Notes: generated by a model from the sequence alone, not told the origin. A stretch of DNA of 64,000 nt from CAVOHU01 sp963817885 (GCA_963817885.1 CAWFQE010000006.1:365729-429728), one strand, 5' to 3'; counted from the stretch's first letter, positions 33,137 through 41,698 are shown. A program made the numbers and translations.

Positions 33137-34108
33137 ATGAAGCGGATCGCGGTGCTGACGAGCGGGGGGGATGCCCCCGGCATGAACGCGGCCATCCGGG
33201 CGGTGGTGCGCACCGGCATCGGGCGCGGCTGGGAGGTGTTCGGTGTCCGCCACGGCTACGCAGGCCTGATCAGCGGCGATATGGGCGCGCTGAGTGCGCG
33301 AGACGTGGGCGGCATCCTCCAGCGGGGTGGGACCATCCTGGGGAGCGCCCGGAGTGCAGAATTCGAGACCGAGACGGGGCGGGAGAAAGCCATACGGAAC
33401 CTGAACATTCAGGGGATCGAGGCGCTGGTGGTGATCGGAGGAAACGGGTCGCAGACCGGGGCGCACTGCCTCTCCCAGATGGGGTTTCCGGTGGTCGGGG
33501 TGGCCTCAACCATCGACAACGACCTGGTCGGCTCCGACATCACGATCGGGGTGGATACGGCGCTGAACATCGCGCTGGAAGCCATCGACCGGTTGAAGAC
33601 GACTGCCTCGTCTCATCAACGCGCATTTCTCATTGAAGTCATGGGCCGCCACTGCGGATACCTCGCCCTGATGGCCGCCATCGCCGGCGGGGCGGAGGCC
33701 GTGCTGCTTCCGGAGGTGGACACCGAACCTGAAGCACTGGCCAAAGAACTGCACGCGGCGTACCTTCGCGGGAAACCCCACGCGCTGGTGGTCGTCGCCG
33801 AGGGGGCGAAGTACAACGCCGAGGCGATGGCCGCGTACTTCCGCACGCACAAGGAGCAATGCGGCTTCGATCTGCGAGTCACCACGCTTGGCCACGTCCA
33901 GCGCGGCGGGACGCCGGGGGCGTTCGACCGGATCCTGGCCACCCGGCTGGGGAACGGCGCAACCGAGGCGCTGGCCCGCGGCGAACGGGGAGTGCTGGTC
34001 GGGTTCATCAAGGGAGAGATCACGACGACTCCGCTGAACGACGTGGTCGGAAAGCAGAAGCCGCTCGACCCGCGTCTCGTGGACATGGCCGGGGTGTTGG
34101 CCACGTAA
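33137..34108 (+). CDS. pfkA: 6-phosphofructokinase (ATP/PPi-type)
   Basis: 323 residues. 'LTSGGDAPGMNAAIRAVVRT' is the nucleotide loop; the catalytic TIDNDL (near residue 127) and 'EVMGRHCGYLAL' (fructose-6-phosphate site) are intact. The usual GGDGS loop reads GGNGS (near residue 97), so the Mg-binding Asp is Asn. It would phosphorylate fructose-6-phosphate. Gly after the Asn (not Asp) suggests ATP rather than PPi use. GAGGAG-like sequence precedes ATG 33137. 54 bases to the alkyltransferase gene. Confidence 0.92.
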   Translation: MKRIAVLTSGGDAPGMNAAIRAVVRTGIGRGWEVFGVRHGYAGLISGDMGALSARDVGGILQRGGTILGSARSAEFETETGREKAIRNLNIQGIEALVVIGGNGSQTGAHCLSQMGFPVVGVASTIDNDLVGSDITIGVDTALNIALEAIDRLKTTASSHQRAFLIEVMGRHCGYLALMAAIAGGAEAVLLPEVDTEPEALAKELHAAYLRGKPHALVVVAEGAKYNAEAMAAYFRTHKEQCGFDLRVTTLGHVQRGGTPGAFDRILATRLGNGATEALARGERGVLVGFIKGEITTTPLNDVVGKQKPLDPRLVDMAGVLAT

Positions 34109-34161
34109 TCGGGAGCAAGGCGTGGCGCGTCGTCGCGCCCGGCGGAGGCCCGCAAACCGCA

Positions 34162-34560
34162 ATGCATCGCACGCACGCAGTTCCATCGAACCGGCCGGCC
34201 GGGGTCGGTTTTTTCGACGGCGTCTACGCGCTGGTCAGGCGCATCCCTCGGGGCAAAGTGGCGACCTACGGCCAGATCGCCCGGTTGCTGGGCGCTCCCC
34301 GCTCCGCCAGGGTCGTGGGCTGGGCGATGCATGGGAACCCGCACGGTTTGCGGGTACCGTGGCAGCGGGTCGTGCAGCGGGGAGGTTCGCTCAGTCCGTC
34401 CGTCTGTCCCGCCGACCCCGGCCGCCAGCGCCGTTTGCTCGAGCGGGAGGGGGTCGTTTTCCTGCTCACCGGGCGCATCGACATGGAGCGGCATCAGTGG
34501 TCCCCGCCGGCAGCGGGGTGCGGTAGCTCACCATCCGTCTTCCCTCATGCTCTTCCTTGA
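34162..34560 (+). CDS. alkyltransferase-like DNA-binding protein (MGMT fold, no Cys)
   Basis: 132 residues. 'VYALVRRIPRGKVATYGQIA' and 'RLLGAPRSARVVGWAMHGNP' are the DNA-reading part of MGMT proteins. The active-site PCHR is replaced by PWQR ('LRVPWQRVVQRGG'), so no alkyl group can be accepted. This is the ATL subclass, which flags O6-alkylguanine for nucleotide excision repair. It follows pfkA closely; ATG 34162 chosen because upstream frame is antisense-like. Confidence 0.88.
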   Translation: MHRTHAVPSNRPAGVGFFDGVYALVRRIPRGKVATYGQIARLLGAPRSARVVGWAMHGNPHGLRVPWQRVVQRGGSLSPSVCPADPGRQRRLLEREGVVFLLTGRIDMERHQWSPPAAGCGSSPSVFPHALP

Positions 34561-34599
34561 CGGTCCGTGCCGGCCCGTGGTATGAGTCACACCATATGC

Positions 34600-34621
34600 T
34601 GTCGTACAATATTGCACGACA
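34600..34621. promoter_or_regulatory. 22-bp near-perfect palindrome, candidate operator
   Basis: Halves TGTCGTACAAT and ATTGCACGACA are complementary at 20 of 22 positions. A TACAAT -10-like box (34605-34610) lies inside it. 37 bases ahead of the PPC-domain gene, in front of the GntR/transporter cluster. It has the size of a dimeric regulator site; the GntR protein encoded downstream is a natural candidate. Confidence 0.55.
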
Positions 34622-34657
34622 TTCTGCGATCTGCTGATCGCATTCGAGGAGGCGTCC

Positions 34658-35104
34658 ATGGAAGCCATCAAGCGCGGTCTTACCTCCGAGATGATCCTGG
34701 TACGGTTTGACCCGGGCGAACTTCTCTTGGAGGGGCTGCGCGAACTGATCCGCGTCGAAGGCATTCGGACAGGTCTGGTCGTCTCGGGGATAGGTACCCT
34801 AAGCGATTGCCGACTGCATCAGTCGGTCGCCGGATACCCCCCCAACCTCATGACTCGACATCAGGAGTACCTGGAACTCAAAGGGTCTTACGAGATCGCC
34901 TCGATGCAGGGGATCATTGCCGACGGCGACCCGCACCTCCACATTACCCTCTCCGAGGGGAGCCATACAGTCGCCGGTCACCTGGAGGACGGATGCGTGG
35001 TGATGACACTGGCGGAGGTGGCAATCCTACGCGGCGAGGGCCCCCCGGTTCGGCGTGTGATACGGGGACCGGAGAAGATCAAAGGGCTGACGGCCGCCGA
35101 ATAG
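34658..35104 (+). CDS. PPC/DUF296 domain protein
   Basis: 148 residues, one PPC (DUF296) domain. 'FDPGELLLEGLRELIRVEGI' and the metal-site-like 'DGDPHLHITLSEGSHTVAGH' are characteristic. Stand-alone bacterial members form trimers of unknown function; plant versions are joined to AT-hooks. GAGGAGG precedes ATG 34658. It lies behind the palindrome and 171 bases ahead of the GntR gene. Confidence 0.9.
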   Translation: MEAIKRGLTSEMILVRFDPGELLLEGLRELIRVEGIRTGLVVSGIGTLSDCRLHQSVAGYPPNLMTRHQEYLELKGSYEIASMQGIIADGDPHLHITLSEGSHTVAGHLEDGCVVMTLAEVAILRGEGPPVRRVIRGPEKIKGLTAAE

Positions 35105-35275
35105 CGCGGCGGGGGTGCCGCAGCGGCACATCCCGCGTGATGTGGCACTCGGATCAACCCGGTTTTTGCCCTTGATGCTGCCGCCGGATTTGGGGTATCA
35201 GTGATCGCACGAGATTGTCGGACAGTCGTTCCTGTCGGAGAGGAGGCGTGCGGGCGTGGCCCGCGCAACCCAAGG

Positions 35276-35998
35276 ATGGCCGTGAACGGGGAATCGATCT
35301 ACCAGATGCTGGAGCGGGAGATCATCCTGGGCCGCCTGAAGCCCCGCGAGCGTCTGCTGGAAGCCGAACTCTGCCGCCGCCTCGGGATCAGTCGCACGCT
35401 GCTACGCGAGGTTTTCCGCCGTCTGGAAGGCGCGGGTCTCGTCACGCTGCAACCGAACCGGGGCGTGGTGGTTCGGGACTTCAGCCTGCAAGAGGTCGAG
35501 GACGTCTACTATCTCCGCACGGCGCTGGAACGGGCGGCGATTCCCCTCATCGTCGAACGGGTCCGGCCGGCGGACATCCGGGCGCTGCGAGAACTCCAGC
35601 GGGAATTCGAGCGCGCCTGCCGGACGGCCGACATGGGCGGTATGATCCTCGGCAACCTCGCTTTTCATCGACGCCTCTCCCAGATTTCCGGCAACCCCTT
35701 CCTCACCAAATCGCTGGAGATCTCGCACCTCCAGACCCAGCAGATCCGGTACGTCGCTTGGCTGGACGCCGCACGGGTGCAGGCGTCCATTCGCCAGCAT
35801 CGGCAGATCATGGCGGCGCTGGCGCGGCGGAGCGCGGCAGCCTACGAGCAGGCGCTCGTGACGCACCTGGCGGGCGGAAAGGGAGACTACCAGCGCATCT
35901 ATCCCGTCGGGGGCGACGGGGAGCGCGCGCAATCCAACCATGGCGTCCGGACGGCCCGGCGGCGGGCGGTCCGGCGTGAGGAGGAGACTCATGCGTAG
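35276..35998 (+). CDS. GntR-family regulator (FCD subfamily)
   Basis: 240 residues. N-terminal winged helix: 'ILGRLKPRERLLEAELCRRL', 'GISRTLLREVFRRLEGAGLV', 'LQPNRGVVVRDFS'. C-terminal FCD helices with 'NLAFHRRLSQISGNPFLTKS' and 'HRQIMAALARRSAAAYEQAL', metal-binding His residues present. It likely senses a carboxylate and represses the downstream transporter. Start uncertain: GTG 35201 gives a longer form. Its stop overlaps the tctC start by eight bases, so it is cotranscribed with its presumed target. Confidence 0.9.
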   Translation: MAVNGESIYQMLEREIILGRLKPRERLLEAELCRRLGISRTLLREVFRRLEGAGLVTLQPNRGVVVRDFSLQEVEDVYYLRTALERAAIPLIVERVRPADIRALRELQREFERACRTADMGGMILGNLAFHRRLSQISGNPFLTKSLEISHLQTQQIRYVAWLDAARVQASIRQHRQIMAALARRSAAAYEQALVTHLAGGKGDYQRIYPVGGDGERAQSNHGVRTARRRAVRREEETHA

Positions 35999-36947
35999 CC
36001 TGTGGAGTCGGGGGTGGATCCTGGCGGTGGTGTGTACGCTCGGCTTCGGCGCGCTGCCGGTCGGGGCGCAGGAGTACCCCAGCAAGTCTATCGAGGTGGT
36101 GGTCGGGGCCGCCCCCGGAGGCGGAACGGACATGATCGCCAGAGCGGTGGCCGACGTGGCCCCGAAGTACGTGGGGCAGCCGCTGGTCGTCGTCAACAAG
36201 GTGGGCGCCGCTATGGTCATCGCGGCGCAGTACGTGGCCACCGCGAAACCGGACGGCTACACGCTGAACGTGGCGGGCGGCAGCGAGACGGTGGCCGTGC
36301 CCCACTTCCGGACCGTCCCGTACGACCCCATCAACGACTTTGAGCCCATCATCCGTTTCATCATCGAGCGGGTGGGATTCTACGTGAAGGCCGACAGCCC
36401 CTGGAAGAGCATGAAGGACTTCGTGGCGGACGCGAAGCAGAATCCCGACAAGTACTCGTACGCCCATGCGGGGGTCGGCGGAATCCACCACGCCACCATG
36501 CTGGCCGTGGAGAAGCGAGCCGGCATCCGGCTGACCGCCGTGCCGCACAAGGGGGGAGCGGAGAACCTGGCCGCCCTGGCCGGAGGCCACGTGACCATGG
36601 CGATCGCCTCGCCGAACGAGGCCTACGCCCTGGTGCAATCTGGACGGGTGCGCCCCCTGGCCAACGCCTCGCTGAAGCGGTCGGCGACGGAACCGGACAC
36701 GCCGACCCTGCGCGAGGTGGGAATCGACGTCTACATCGAGAACCAGAAGGGATTCGTCTTCCCGAAGGGGACGCCGGCGCCCATCGTTCAGAAGCTCCAC
36801 GACAGCCTTCGGAAGGTCTTCGATGATCCGCAATTCAAGGCCAACGCCGACAAGCTGAAGCTGGAGCTGGCCTACCTGAACGGCGAGGACTTCCGCAAGG
36901 CCCTGAAGGCGATGTACGACCAGATCGGCGAGGCGGTGAAGAAGTAG
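35991..36947 (+). CDS. tctC: tripartite tricarboxylate transporter binding protein
   Basis: 318 residues with a signal peptide (to 'GALPVGAQ'). 'YPSKSIEVVVGAAPGGGTDM' begins the TctC/Bug fold; 'PDGYTLNVAGG', 'FVADAKQNPDKYSYAHAGVG' and 'NLAALAGGHVTMAIASPNEA' are family motifs. It captures a (di/tri)carboxylate in the periplasm. GAGGAGGAG precedes ATG 35991, whose first codons overlap the GntR stop. First transporter gene of tctCBA. Confidence 0.93.
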   Translation: MRSLWSRGWILAVVCTLGFGALPVGAQEYPSKSIEVVVGAAPGGGTDMIARAVADVAPKYVGQPLVVVNKVGAAMVIAAQYVATAKPDGYTLNVAGGSETVAVPHFRTVPYDPINDFEPIIRFIIERVGFYVKADSPWKSMKDFVADAKQNPDKYSYAHAGVGGIHHATMLAVEKRAGIRLTAVPHKGGAENLAALAGGHVTMAIASPNEAYALVQSGRVRPLANASLKRSATEPDTPTLREVGIDVYIENQKGFVFPKGTPAPIVQKLHDSLRKVFDDPQFKANADKLKLELAYLNGEDFRKALKAMYDQIGEAVKK

Positions 36948-36972
36948 CGGCGGTCCGGCCGGAGGGACTGAC

Positions 36973-37425
36973 ATGATCGTCGATCGCGTTCTCGGTGCGG
37001 GCGCCATCCTGGTGGCGATTCCGGTCGCGGTGGCCACCTGGGGGTTTGGGGTGGGGAGCCCCAAGTCCCCCGGCGCCGGCTTCTGGCCGCTGGTCATCGT
37101 GGTGGTGATGGTGGGATTGGGCATCTCGCTCATCCTGCGGCCGGGCCCGGCGGCTGCCTCGGCCGCGGCGGCGGAATCCCGCTGGGGGCGGCTCTGGATC
37201 GCGCTCGGGACGATGGCGTTCTATGTCGTCGCCTTGAACCCGCTCGGGTTCCCGCTCGCGACCAGCGTCCTGCTCTTGGTGCAGCTCCGCTGGGTGGAGG
37301 GCCGTTCCTGGCGTCTGAGTGCCTGGACCGCGGTCCTGACGGCGCTCGTGGCGTTCGTCCTCTTCCGGGTTCTGCTCAAGGTTCCCCTGCCTGCCGGCGC
37401 GCTCCCGCTGCCCCGGGGCTGGTGA
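36973..37425 (+). CDS. tctB: TctB-type small permease
   Basis: 150 residues, four hydrophobic helices. 'GFGVGSPKSPGAGFWPLVIV' is the TctB motif. It is the poorly conserved small membrane part of the tripartite transporter. 25 bases after tctC. Confidence 0.9.
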   Translation: MIVDRVLGAGAILVAIPVAVATWGFGVGSPKSPGAGFWPLVIVVVMVGLGISLILRPGPAAASAAAAESRWGRLWIALGTMAFYVVALNPLGFPLATSVLLLVQLRWVEGRSWRLSAWTAVLTALVAFVLFRVLLKVPLPAGALPLPRGW

Positions 37426-37447
37426 TCTCGGGCCGGAGGGAGTAGCG

Positions 37448-38962
37448 TTGGATACCATCGGTTCCCTGCTCCACGGCTTTGCCGTGGCCCTGACGCCCGG
37501 GAATCTGCTGGCCGTGCTCCTGGGGTCGTTCATCGGCACGGTGATCGGAGTCCTGCCCGGTCTGGGGCCGACCGCGTCCATCGCGCTGCTGCTCCCGGTC
37601 ACCATCGGCATGGACATGGTGCCGGCCCTGATCATGCTGGCGGGGATCTATTACGGGGCCATGTACGGGGGATCGACGACCTCAATCCTGGTCAACATCC
37701 CGGGCGAGGCGGCCTCCGTCGTGACGTGCCTGGATGGTTACCAGATGGCACGGCATGGACGGGCGGGCCCGGCGCTCGGGATGTCGGCCTTCGGCTCCTT
37801 CATTGGGGGTACCGTCAGCGTGGTGGCGGTGATGCTCATCTCGCCCTTCCTGGCCGAGACCGCCCTGAAGTTCGGACCACCCGAGATGTTCGCGCTGCTC
37901 TTCTTCGCCTTCACCTGCATCGGGGGCCTGACCGGGAAGTCGCGGGCGCGCGGCCTGCTGATGGCATGCGTCGGGCTGCTCCTGGGGACAATCGGGACGG
38001 ACGATATCCAGGGGGTGGACCGGTTCGTCTTCGGGATGCTTTACCTCCGGGATGGGATCGGCCTGGTGCCCCTGGCCATGGGGCTCTTCGGGATGGGCGA
38101 GATCCTCTACAACATCGAACGGCGGGAGAAGGCCGGCTCACTGCTGGAGACCCCCAAGAGCCTCCTGCCGACGCTCCAGGACTGGAAAGACTCTGGCTGG
38201 CCCATCCTGCGCGGCAGCTTCCTCGGCTTCGGCATCGGGGTGCTGCCGGGCGGCATGCCGGCGGTGGCCTCACTGGTGAGTTACGCCCTGGAGAAACGCG
38301 TGGCCAAGCGGCCGGAGGAGTTCGGCCACGGGGCCATCCAGGGGGTGGCGGGGCCCGAGACGGCGAACAACGCCGCCACCGCCGGCGGGTTTGTCCCGCT
38401 GCTCACGCTCGGGATTCCCACCAACAGCGTCTTGGCGCTGATGCTGGCTGCCATGATGCTCCACGGGGTCACCCCGGGGCCGCTCCTGCTCCTCAAGTGG
38501 CCGGACGTCTTCTGGGGCGTGATTGCGAGCATGTACATCGGCAACGTGATGCTCCTGGTCCTCAACCTGCCCATGATCGGGCTGTTCGTGCAGATCCTCA
38601 AGGTGCCCTACGAGATCCTGTCCCCCCTGATCGTCATGTTCGTCCTGCTGGGGGCGTACGCCCTGAATAACAGCGTCATGGACGTCCTAGCGACCCTGGT
38701 GTTCGGGATCGTGGGCTACTTCATGAAGCGGTACGGCATCGAGCCGGCCCCGCTGGTGCTGGCCTTCGTCCTGGGACCGATGCTCGAGAACAACCTGAGC
38801 AAGGCCCTGATCATGTCGCGGACGGGAAGCCCGTGGTTCTTCTTCTCTAGACCCATCTCGGCGACCCTGCTCACGTGCGCCATCCTGGTCCTGGCCTTCC
38901 CCCTGGTACGCTGGGGCTGGCGCTGGGCGACCGGTCGCCAGCCGGCGCCAGCCGGCGCGTAA
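37448..38962 (+). CDS. tctA: TctA-type large permease
   Basis: 504 residues, about 10-12 helices. 'GTVIGVLPGLGPTASIALLL', 'YYGAMYGGSTTSILVNIPGE' and 'GVAGPETANNAATAGGFVPL' are TctA landmarks. It forms the ion-driven pore for the TctC substrate. TTG start at 37448 behind GGAGGGAG. A run of TTTTTT follows the stop, then the Ldh2 gene. Confidence 0.95.
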   Translation: MDTIGSLLHGFAVALTPGNLLAVLLGSFIGTVIGVLPGLGPTASIALLLPVTIGMDMVPALIMLAGIYYGAMYGGSTTSILVNIPGEAASVVTCLDGYQMARHGRAGPALGMSAFGSFIGGTVSVVAVMLISPFLAETALKFGPPEMFALLFFAFTCIGGLTGKSRARGLLMACVGLLLGTIGTDDIQGVDRFVFGMLYLRDGIGLVPLAMGLFGMGEILYNIERREKAGSLLETPKSLLPTLQDWKDSGWPILRGSFLGFGIGVLPGGMPAVASLVSYALEKRVAKRPEEFGHGAIQGVAGPETANNAATAGGFVPLLTLGIPTNSVLALMLAAMMLHGVTPGPLLLLKWPDVFWGVIASMYIGNVMLLVLNLPMIGLFVQILKVPYEILSPLIVMFVLLGAYALNNSVMDVLATLVFGIVGYFMKRYGIEPAPLVLAFVLGPMLENNLSKALIMSRTGSPWFFFSRPISATLLTCAILVLAFPLVRWGWRWATGRQPAPAGA

Positions 38963-38984
38963 TCTTTTTTCTGTGGAGGCGGCA

Positions 38985-40031
38985 GTGACGACACGAGTGA
39001 AGGTGGATCGCCTGCGCGACTTCTGCGCGGGACTCTTCGAGGCGGCGGGCGTACCGCCGGCAGACGCCCTGACGGTGGCCGACAGCCTGGTGGAGGCGGA
39101 TCTCCGGGGGGTCTCCTCCCACGGAACGACCCGGGTCGGGATTTACCTGGAGCGCCTCCAGGCCGGCGTGATCAATCCGCGACCGACGGTCGCCGTGGTC
39201 CGCGAGACCCCGACCACGGTCCTCCTCGACGGGGATAACGGCCTGGGACCCGTCGTCGGTGTGCGGGCCATGGACGAGGCGCTCCGGCGGGCGACGGAGT
39301 TCGGGACGGCCTGGGTGAGTGTCCGGAACAGCAATCACTTCGGGGCGGCGGCCTATTACGTGCAGCGAGCCATTGCGGCCCGCTGTATCGGTCTGGCCCT
39401 GACGAACGCCCCGGCCACCATGGCGCTCTGGGGTGGGCGCACGCCGTTTCTCGGGACCAACCCCTTTGCCATGGGGGTGCCGGCCGGCCAAGAACGGCCC
39501 ATCGTGGTGGACATGGCGACCAGCGTGGCGGCGCGTGGCAAGATCATCCTGGCGGCGAAGAAGGGTGAGGCCATCCCGCCCGGCCTGGCCGTGGACGTCG
39601 AGGGCCGGCCGACGACCGACGCGCAGGCCGCGCTGGATGGCGCGGTTCTGCCCTTCGCGCAGCACAAGGGGTACGGCATTGCCCTCTTGGTCGAGATGCT
39701 TTCGGGTGTGCTGGCCGGTGCCACCATCGCGCCGACCGTGGGGAACCTCTACGATAACCCCACCGGGGTCCAAAACCTCGGGCACGGTTTCGGGGCGGTA
39801 CGCGTGGACGCGCTGGCCCCCATCGACGAGTTCGCGGACCGCATGGACGCCCTGATCCGCGAGGTACGACAGAGCCCGCGCGGGGCCGGTGTCCCGCGCA
39901 TCTATCTCCCCGGCGAGATCGAGTTCGAATTGGCCGAGCGAAACCGGCGAGACGGCCTGGCGCTGGCGGAGCCGACGGTCCGCGAACTGTCCGCGCTGGG
40001 GGCGAAGATCGGGGTCGCCTGTCCGTTCTAG
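38985..40031 (+). CDS. Ldh2-family 2-hydroxyacid dehydrogenase (malate/L-lactate/ComC-like)
   Basis: 348 residues of the NAD-dependent Ldh2 (YlbC/ComC) family, not a Rossmann fold. 'ADLRGVSSHGTTRVGIYLER' holds the substrate/catalytic loop, 'VRNSNHFGAAAYY' the NAD site, 'FLGTNPFAMGVPAG' and 'AQHKGYGIALLVEMLSGVLA' further motifs. It would oxidise an (R)- or (S)-2-hydroxyacid to the 2-oxoacid; (R)-sulfolactate, malate, lactate or ureidoglycolate are possible. GTG 38985 preceded by GGAGGCGG. Confidence 0.9.
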   Translation: MTTRVKVDRLRDFCAGLFEAAGVPPADALTVADSLVEADLRGVSSHGTTRVGIYLERLQAGVINPRPTVAVVRETPTTVLLDGDNGLGPVVGVRAMDEALRRATEFGTAWVSVRNSNHFGAAAYYVQRAIAARCIGLALTNAPATMALWGGRTPFLGTNPFAMGVPAGQERPIVVDMATSVAARGKIILAAKKGEAIPPGLAVDVEGRPTTDAQAALDGAVLPFAQHKGYGIALLVEMLSGVLAGATIAPTVGNLYDNPTGVQNLGHGFGAVRVDALAPIDEFADRMDALIREVRQSPRGAGVPRIYLPGEIEFELAERNRRDGLALAEPTVRELSALGAKIGVACPF

Positions 40032-40059
40032 TCAGTCGGCGGTCGCGAAAGAGCAGACC

Positions 40060-40149
40060 ATGCGGGGACGTATCCTGAAGGGCGAATACATCTACGACAT
40101 CCTGACGCTGGGCGACGTGCTCAAGGGGCTGGGCGTCGCGGAGAAGTGA
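40060..40149 (+). CDS. possible 29-residue peptide
   Basis: ATG 40060, product MRGRILKGEYIYDILTLGDV plus 'LKGLGVAEK', stop at 40147. Composition is coding-like and it lies between two genes of one direction. It may be a relic of a longer protein or a short conserved peptide; no family recognised. Confidence 0.3.
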   Translation: MRGRILKGEYIYDILTLGDVLKGLGVAEK

Positions 40150-40184
40150 ACCGAGCGCGACTCGAGAAAGGACGCGAAGTCACC

Positions 40185-41141
40185 ATGAAGGCAAAGGTCC
40201 TCGTCACGGAGAACATTCATCAGGTCGGGTGGGATACCTTGCGGGCCGAGGCGGAGGCCGTGGCCTGGGGCGGACAAGAAAAGCAGCCGCTCCTCGAGGC
40301 GGTGAAGGACGTCCAGGCGATCCTGGTCCGCGTCGCCAAGCTCACGCCGGACATCATTCAGGCCGCGTCACAGGTGAAGGTCATCGGCAAGCACGGCGTC
40401 GGCTACGACAACATCAACATCCCGGCCGCCACCGCGCGCGGCGTCGTCGTCACCAACACCCCCCTGGCAAACTCCACCTCGGTGGCCGAGCACGCGCTGG
40501 CGCTCCTCCTGGCCGTGGCCCGCCGGATCGGAGAATCCGACCGGGATCTCGCCCGCAAGACGATGCGCAGCCAAAAAGCCTATCAAGGCATCGAGCTGTC
40601 GGGGAAGGTGATGGGGATCATCGGGCTGGGGAGCGCCGGGCTTCGGCTGGCCCGGATGACCGGGCAGGGTCTCGGGATGCGGGTGCTCGGCTTCGATCCG
40701 TACAAGGAGCCGTGGCCGGAGGGGATCGAGCGCTGCCGGGAGGTCGAGCCGCTCTTGGCCCAGGCCGATTTCGTCTCGATCCACGTTCCTCTCACCAAGG
40801 AAACGACGAACCTCATCGGCAAAGAGACCCTCGCAAAGATGAAGCCCACCGCCGTCCTGGTGAACACGGCCCGGGGCGGGATCGTGGATGAGGCAGCGGT
40901 GGCCGAGGCCGTGACGGCCGGCCGTTTGGCCGGTGTGGGTTTGGACGTGGTCGTGGACGAGCCTCTCAAGCCGTCTCACCCCTTGAACGGCGTGCCCAAC
41001 ATCCTCCTCACGGCACACGTGGCCGGTGTGACCGAGGAGGCCATGATGCGCATGGCGCAGGACTCCGCCGAGGATATCCTGCGGGTGTTGCGGGGGGAGC
41101 GTCCGAAATATCCGGTGAATCGCGAGGTCTTGAAGGGGTAG
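40185..41141 (+). CDS. D-isomer-specific 2-hydroxyacid dehydrogenase (SerA/SlcC-like)
   Basis: 318 residues. NAD motif GIIGLGSAG (near residue 141), catalytic Arg in 'LVNTARGGIVDE', Glu in 'VVDEPL' and His in 'LTAHVAGVTEE'. No ACT or regulatory domain, so not a full SerA. It belongs to the 3-phosphoglycerate dehydrogenase-like subfamily that includes (S)-sulfolactate dehydrogenase. AAGGA lies ahead of ATG 40185. Last gene of the GntR-TTT-dehydrogenase cluster. Confidence 0.9.
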   Translation: MKAKVLVTENIHQVGWDTLRAEAEAVAWGGQEKQPLLEAVKDVQAILVRVAKLTPDIIQAASQVKVIGKHGVGYDNINIPAATARGVVVTNTPLANSTSVAEHALALLLAVARRIGESDRDLARKTMRSQKAYQGIELSGKVMGIIGLGSAGLRLARMTGQGLGMRVLGFDPYKEPWPEGIERCREVEPLLAQADFVSIHVPLTKETTNLIGKETLAKMKPTAVLVNTARGGIVDEAAVAEAVTAGRLAGVGLDVVVDEPLKPSHPLNGVPNILLTAHVAGVTEEAMMRMAQDSAEDILRVLRGERPKYPVNREVLKG

Positions 41142-41161
41142 CGATGCGGGTGGGGATTCCC

Positions 41162-41206
41162 AAAAACGGCCAGGGTCGGCAGAGATGCCGACCCTGGCCG
41201 TTTTTT
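41162..41206. terminator. strong bidirectional terminator
   Basis: AAAAACGGCCAGGGTCGGC (41162-41180), loop AGAGAT, GCCGACCCTGGCCGTTTTTT (41187-41206). Nineteen perfect pairs with A and T runs on both sides, so it serves the dehydrogenase operon and the convergent secreted-protein gene. Confidence 0.85.
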
Positions 41207-41215
41207 GGGTCTGCG

Positions 41216-41698
41216 TCAATCGTCGTTCCGTTTCCCTTTGCCCTTGTGTTTGTGTTTGTCCTTTTCCTTGTGTTTCCCGTGGCCCTTCTCGTTGTCGTAT
41301 CCATGGGCTGCCGCCCAGGGCGGGGGCCCGTGCTTCTTCCAGTGCCCGGGGGGATGCTTGTAGTAGGTCACGGGGACGGCCAGGATCGGCCGCGGGACCT
41401 GATGGATGACCAGCGACATCCATGGGCCGTTGTAGCGAGCCGAGTAAAACCAGCCGCCTTCATGGAACAGATAGTAGTAGCCGCCGTAGGTGAAGTAGTT
41501 GTGCGGCATCGACGGCGCGTATTGCACGGGCACCCCCGGCACTGCCACGAGCGGCGGCGGGGCCCCGATGTTGAGGCCGAAGTTCACGCTCGGGGTGCTG
41601 ATGCCGACGCTGACATTCTGGGCACGGGCCGCCTCTCCTGTGAATCCGAGAAAGACCGCACCCGCGGCCAGGGCAAAAGTAAGTGCTCGAATCCGCAT
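41216..41698 (-). CDS. secreted protein with Tyr/Trp/Gly-rich core and His/Lys tail
   Basis: 160 residues with a signal peptide (cut after 'AARAQ'). The core has 'PHNYFTYGGYYYLFHEGGWF', 'YSARYNGPWMSLVIHQVPRP' and 'YYKHPPGHWKKHGPPPWA', then a highly charged 'KHKEKDKHKHKGKGKRNDD'. The core recurs in secreted proteins of unknown function in proteobacteria-like genomes; the tail could bind metals or anionic surfaces. ATG 41698 has GGAGAAG ahead. Confidence 0.78.
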   Translation of the reverse strand: MRIRALTFALAAGAVFLGFTGEAARAQNVSVGISTPSVNFGLNIGAPPPLVAVPGVPVQYAPSMPHNYFTYGGYYYLFHEGGWFYSARYNGPWMSLVIHQVPRPILAVPVTYYKHPPGHWKKHGPPPWAAAHGYDNEKGHGKHKEKDKHKHKGKGKRNDD

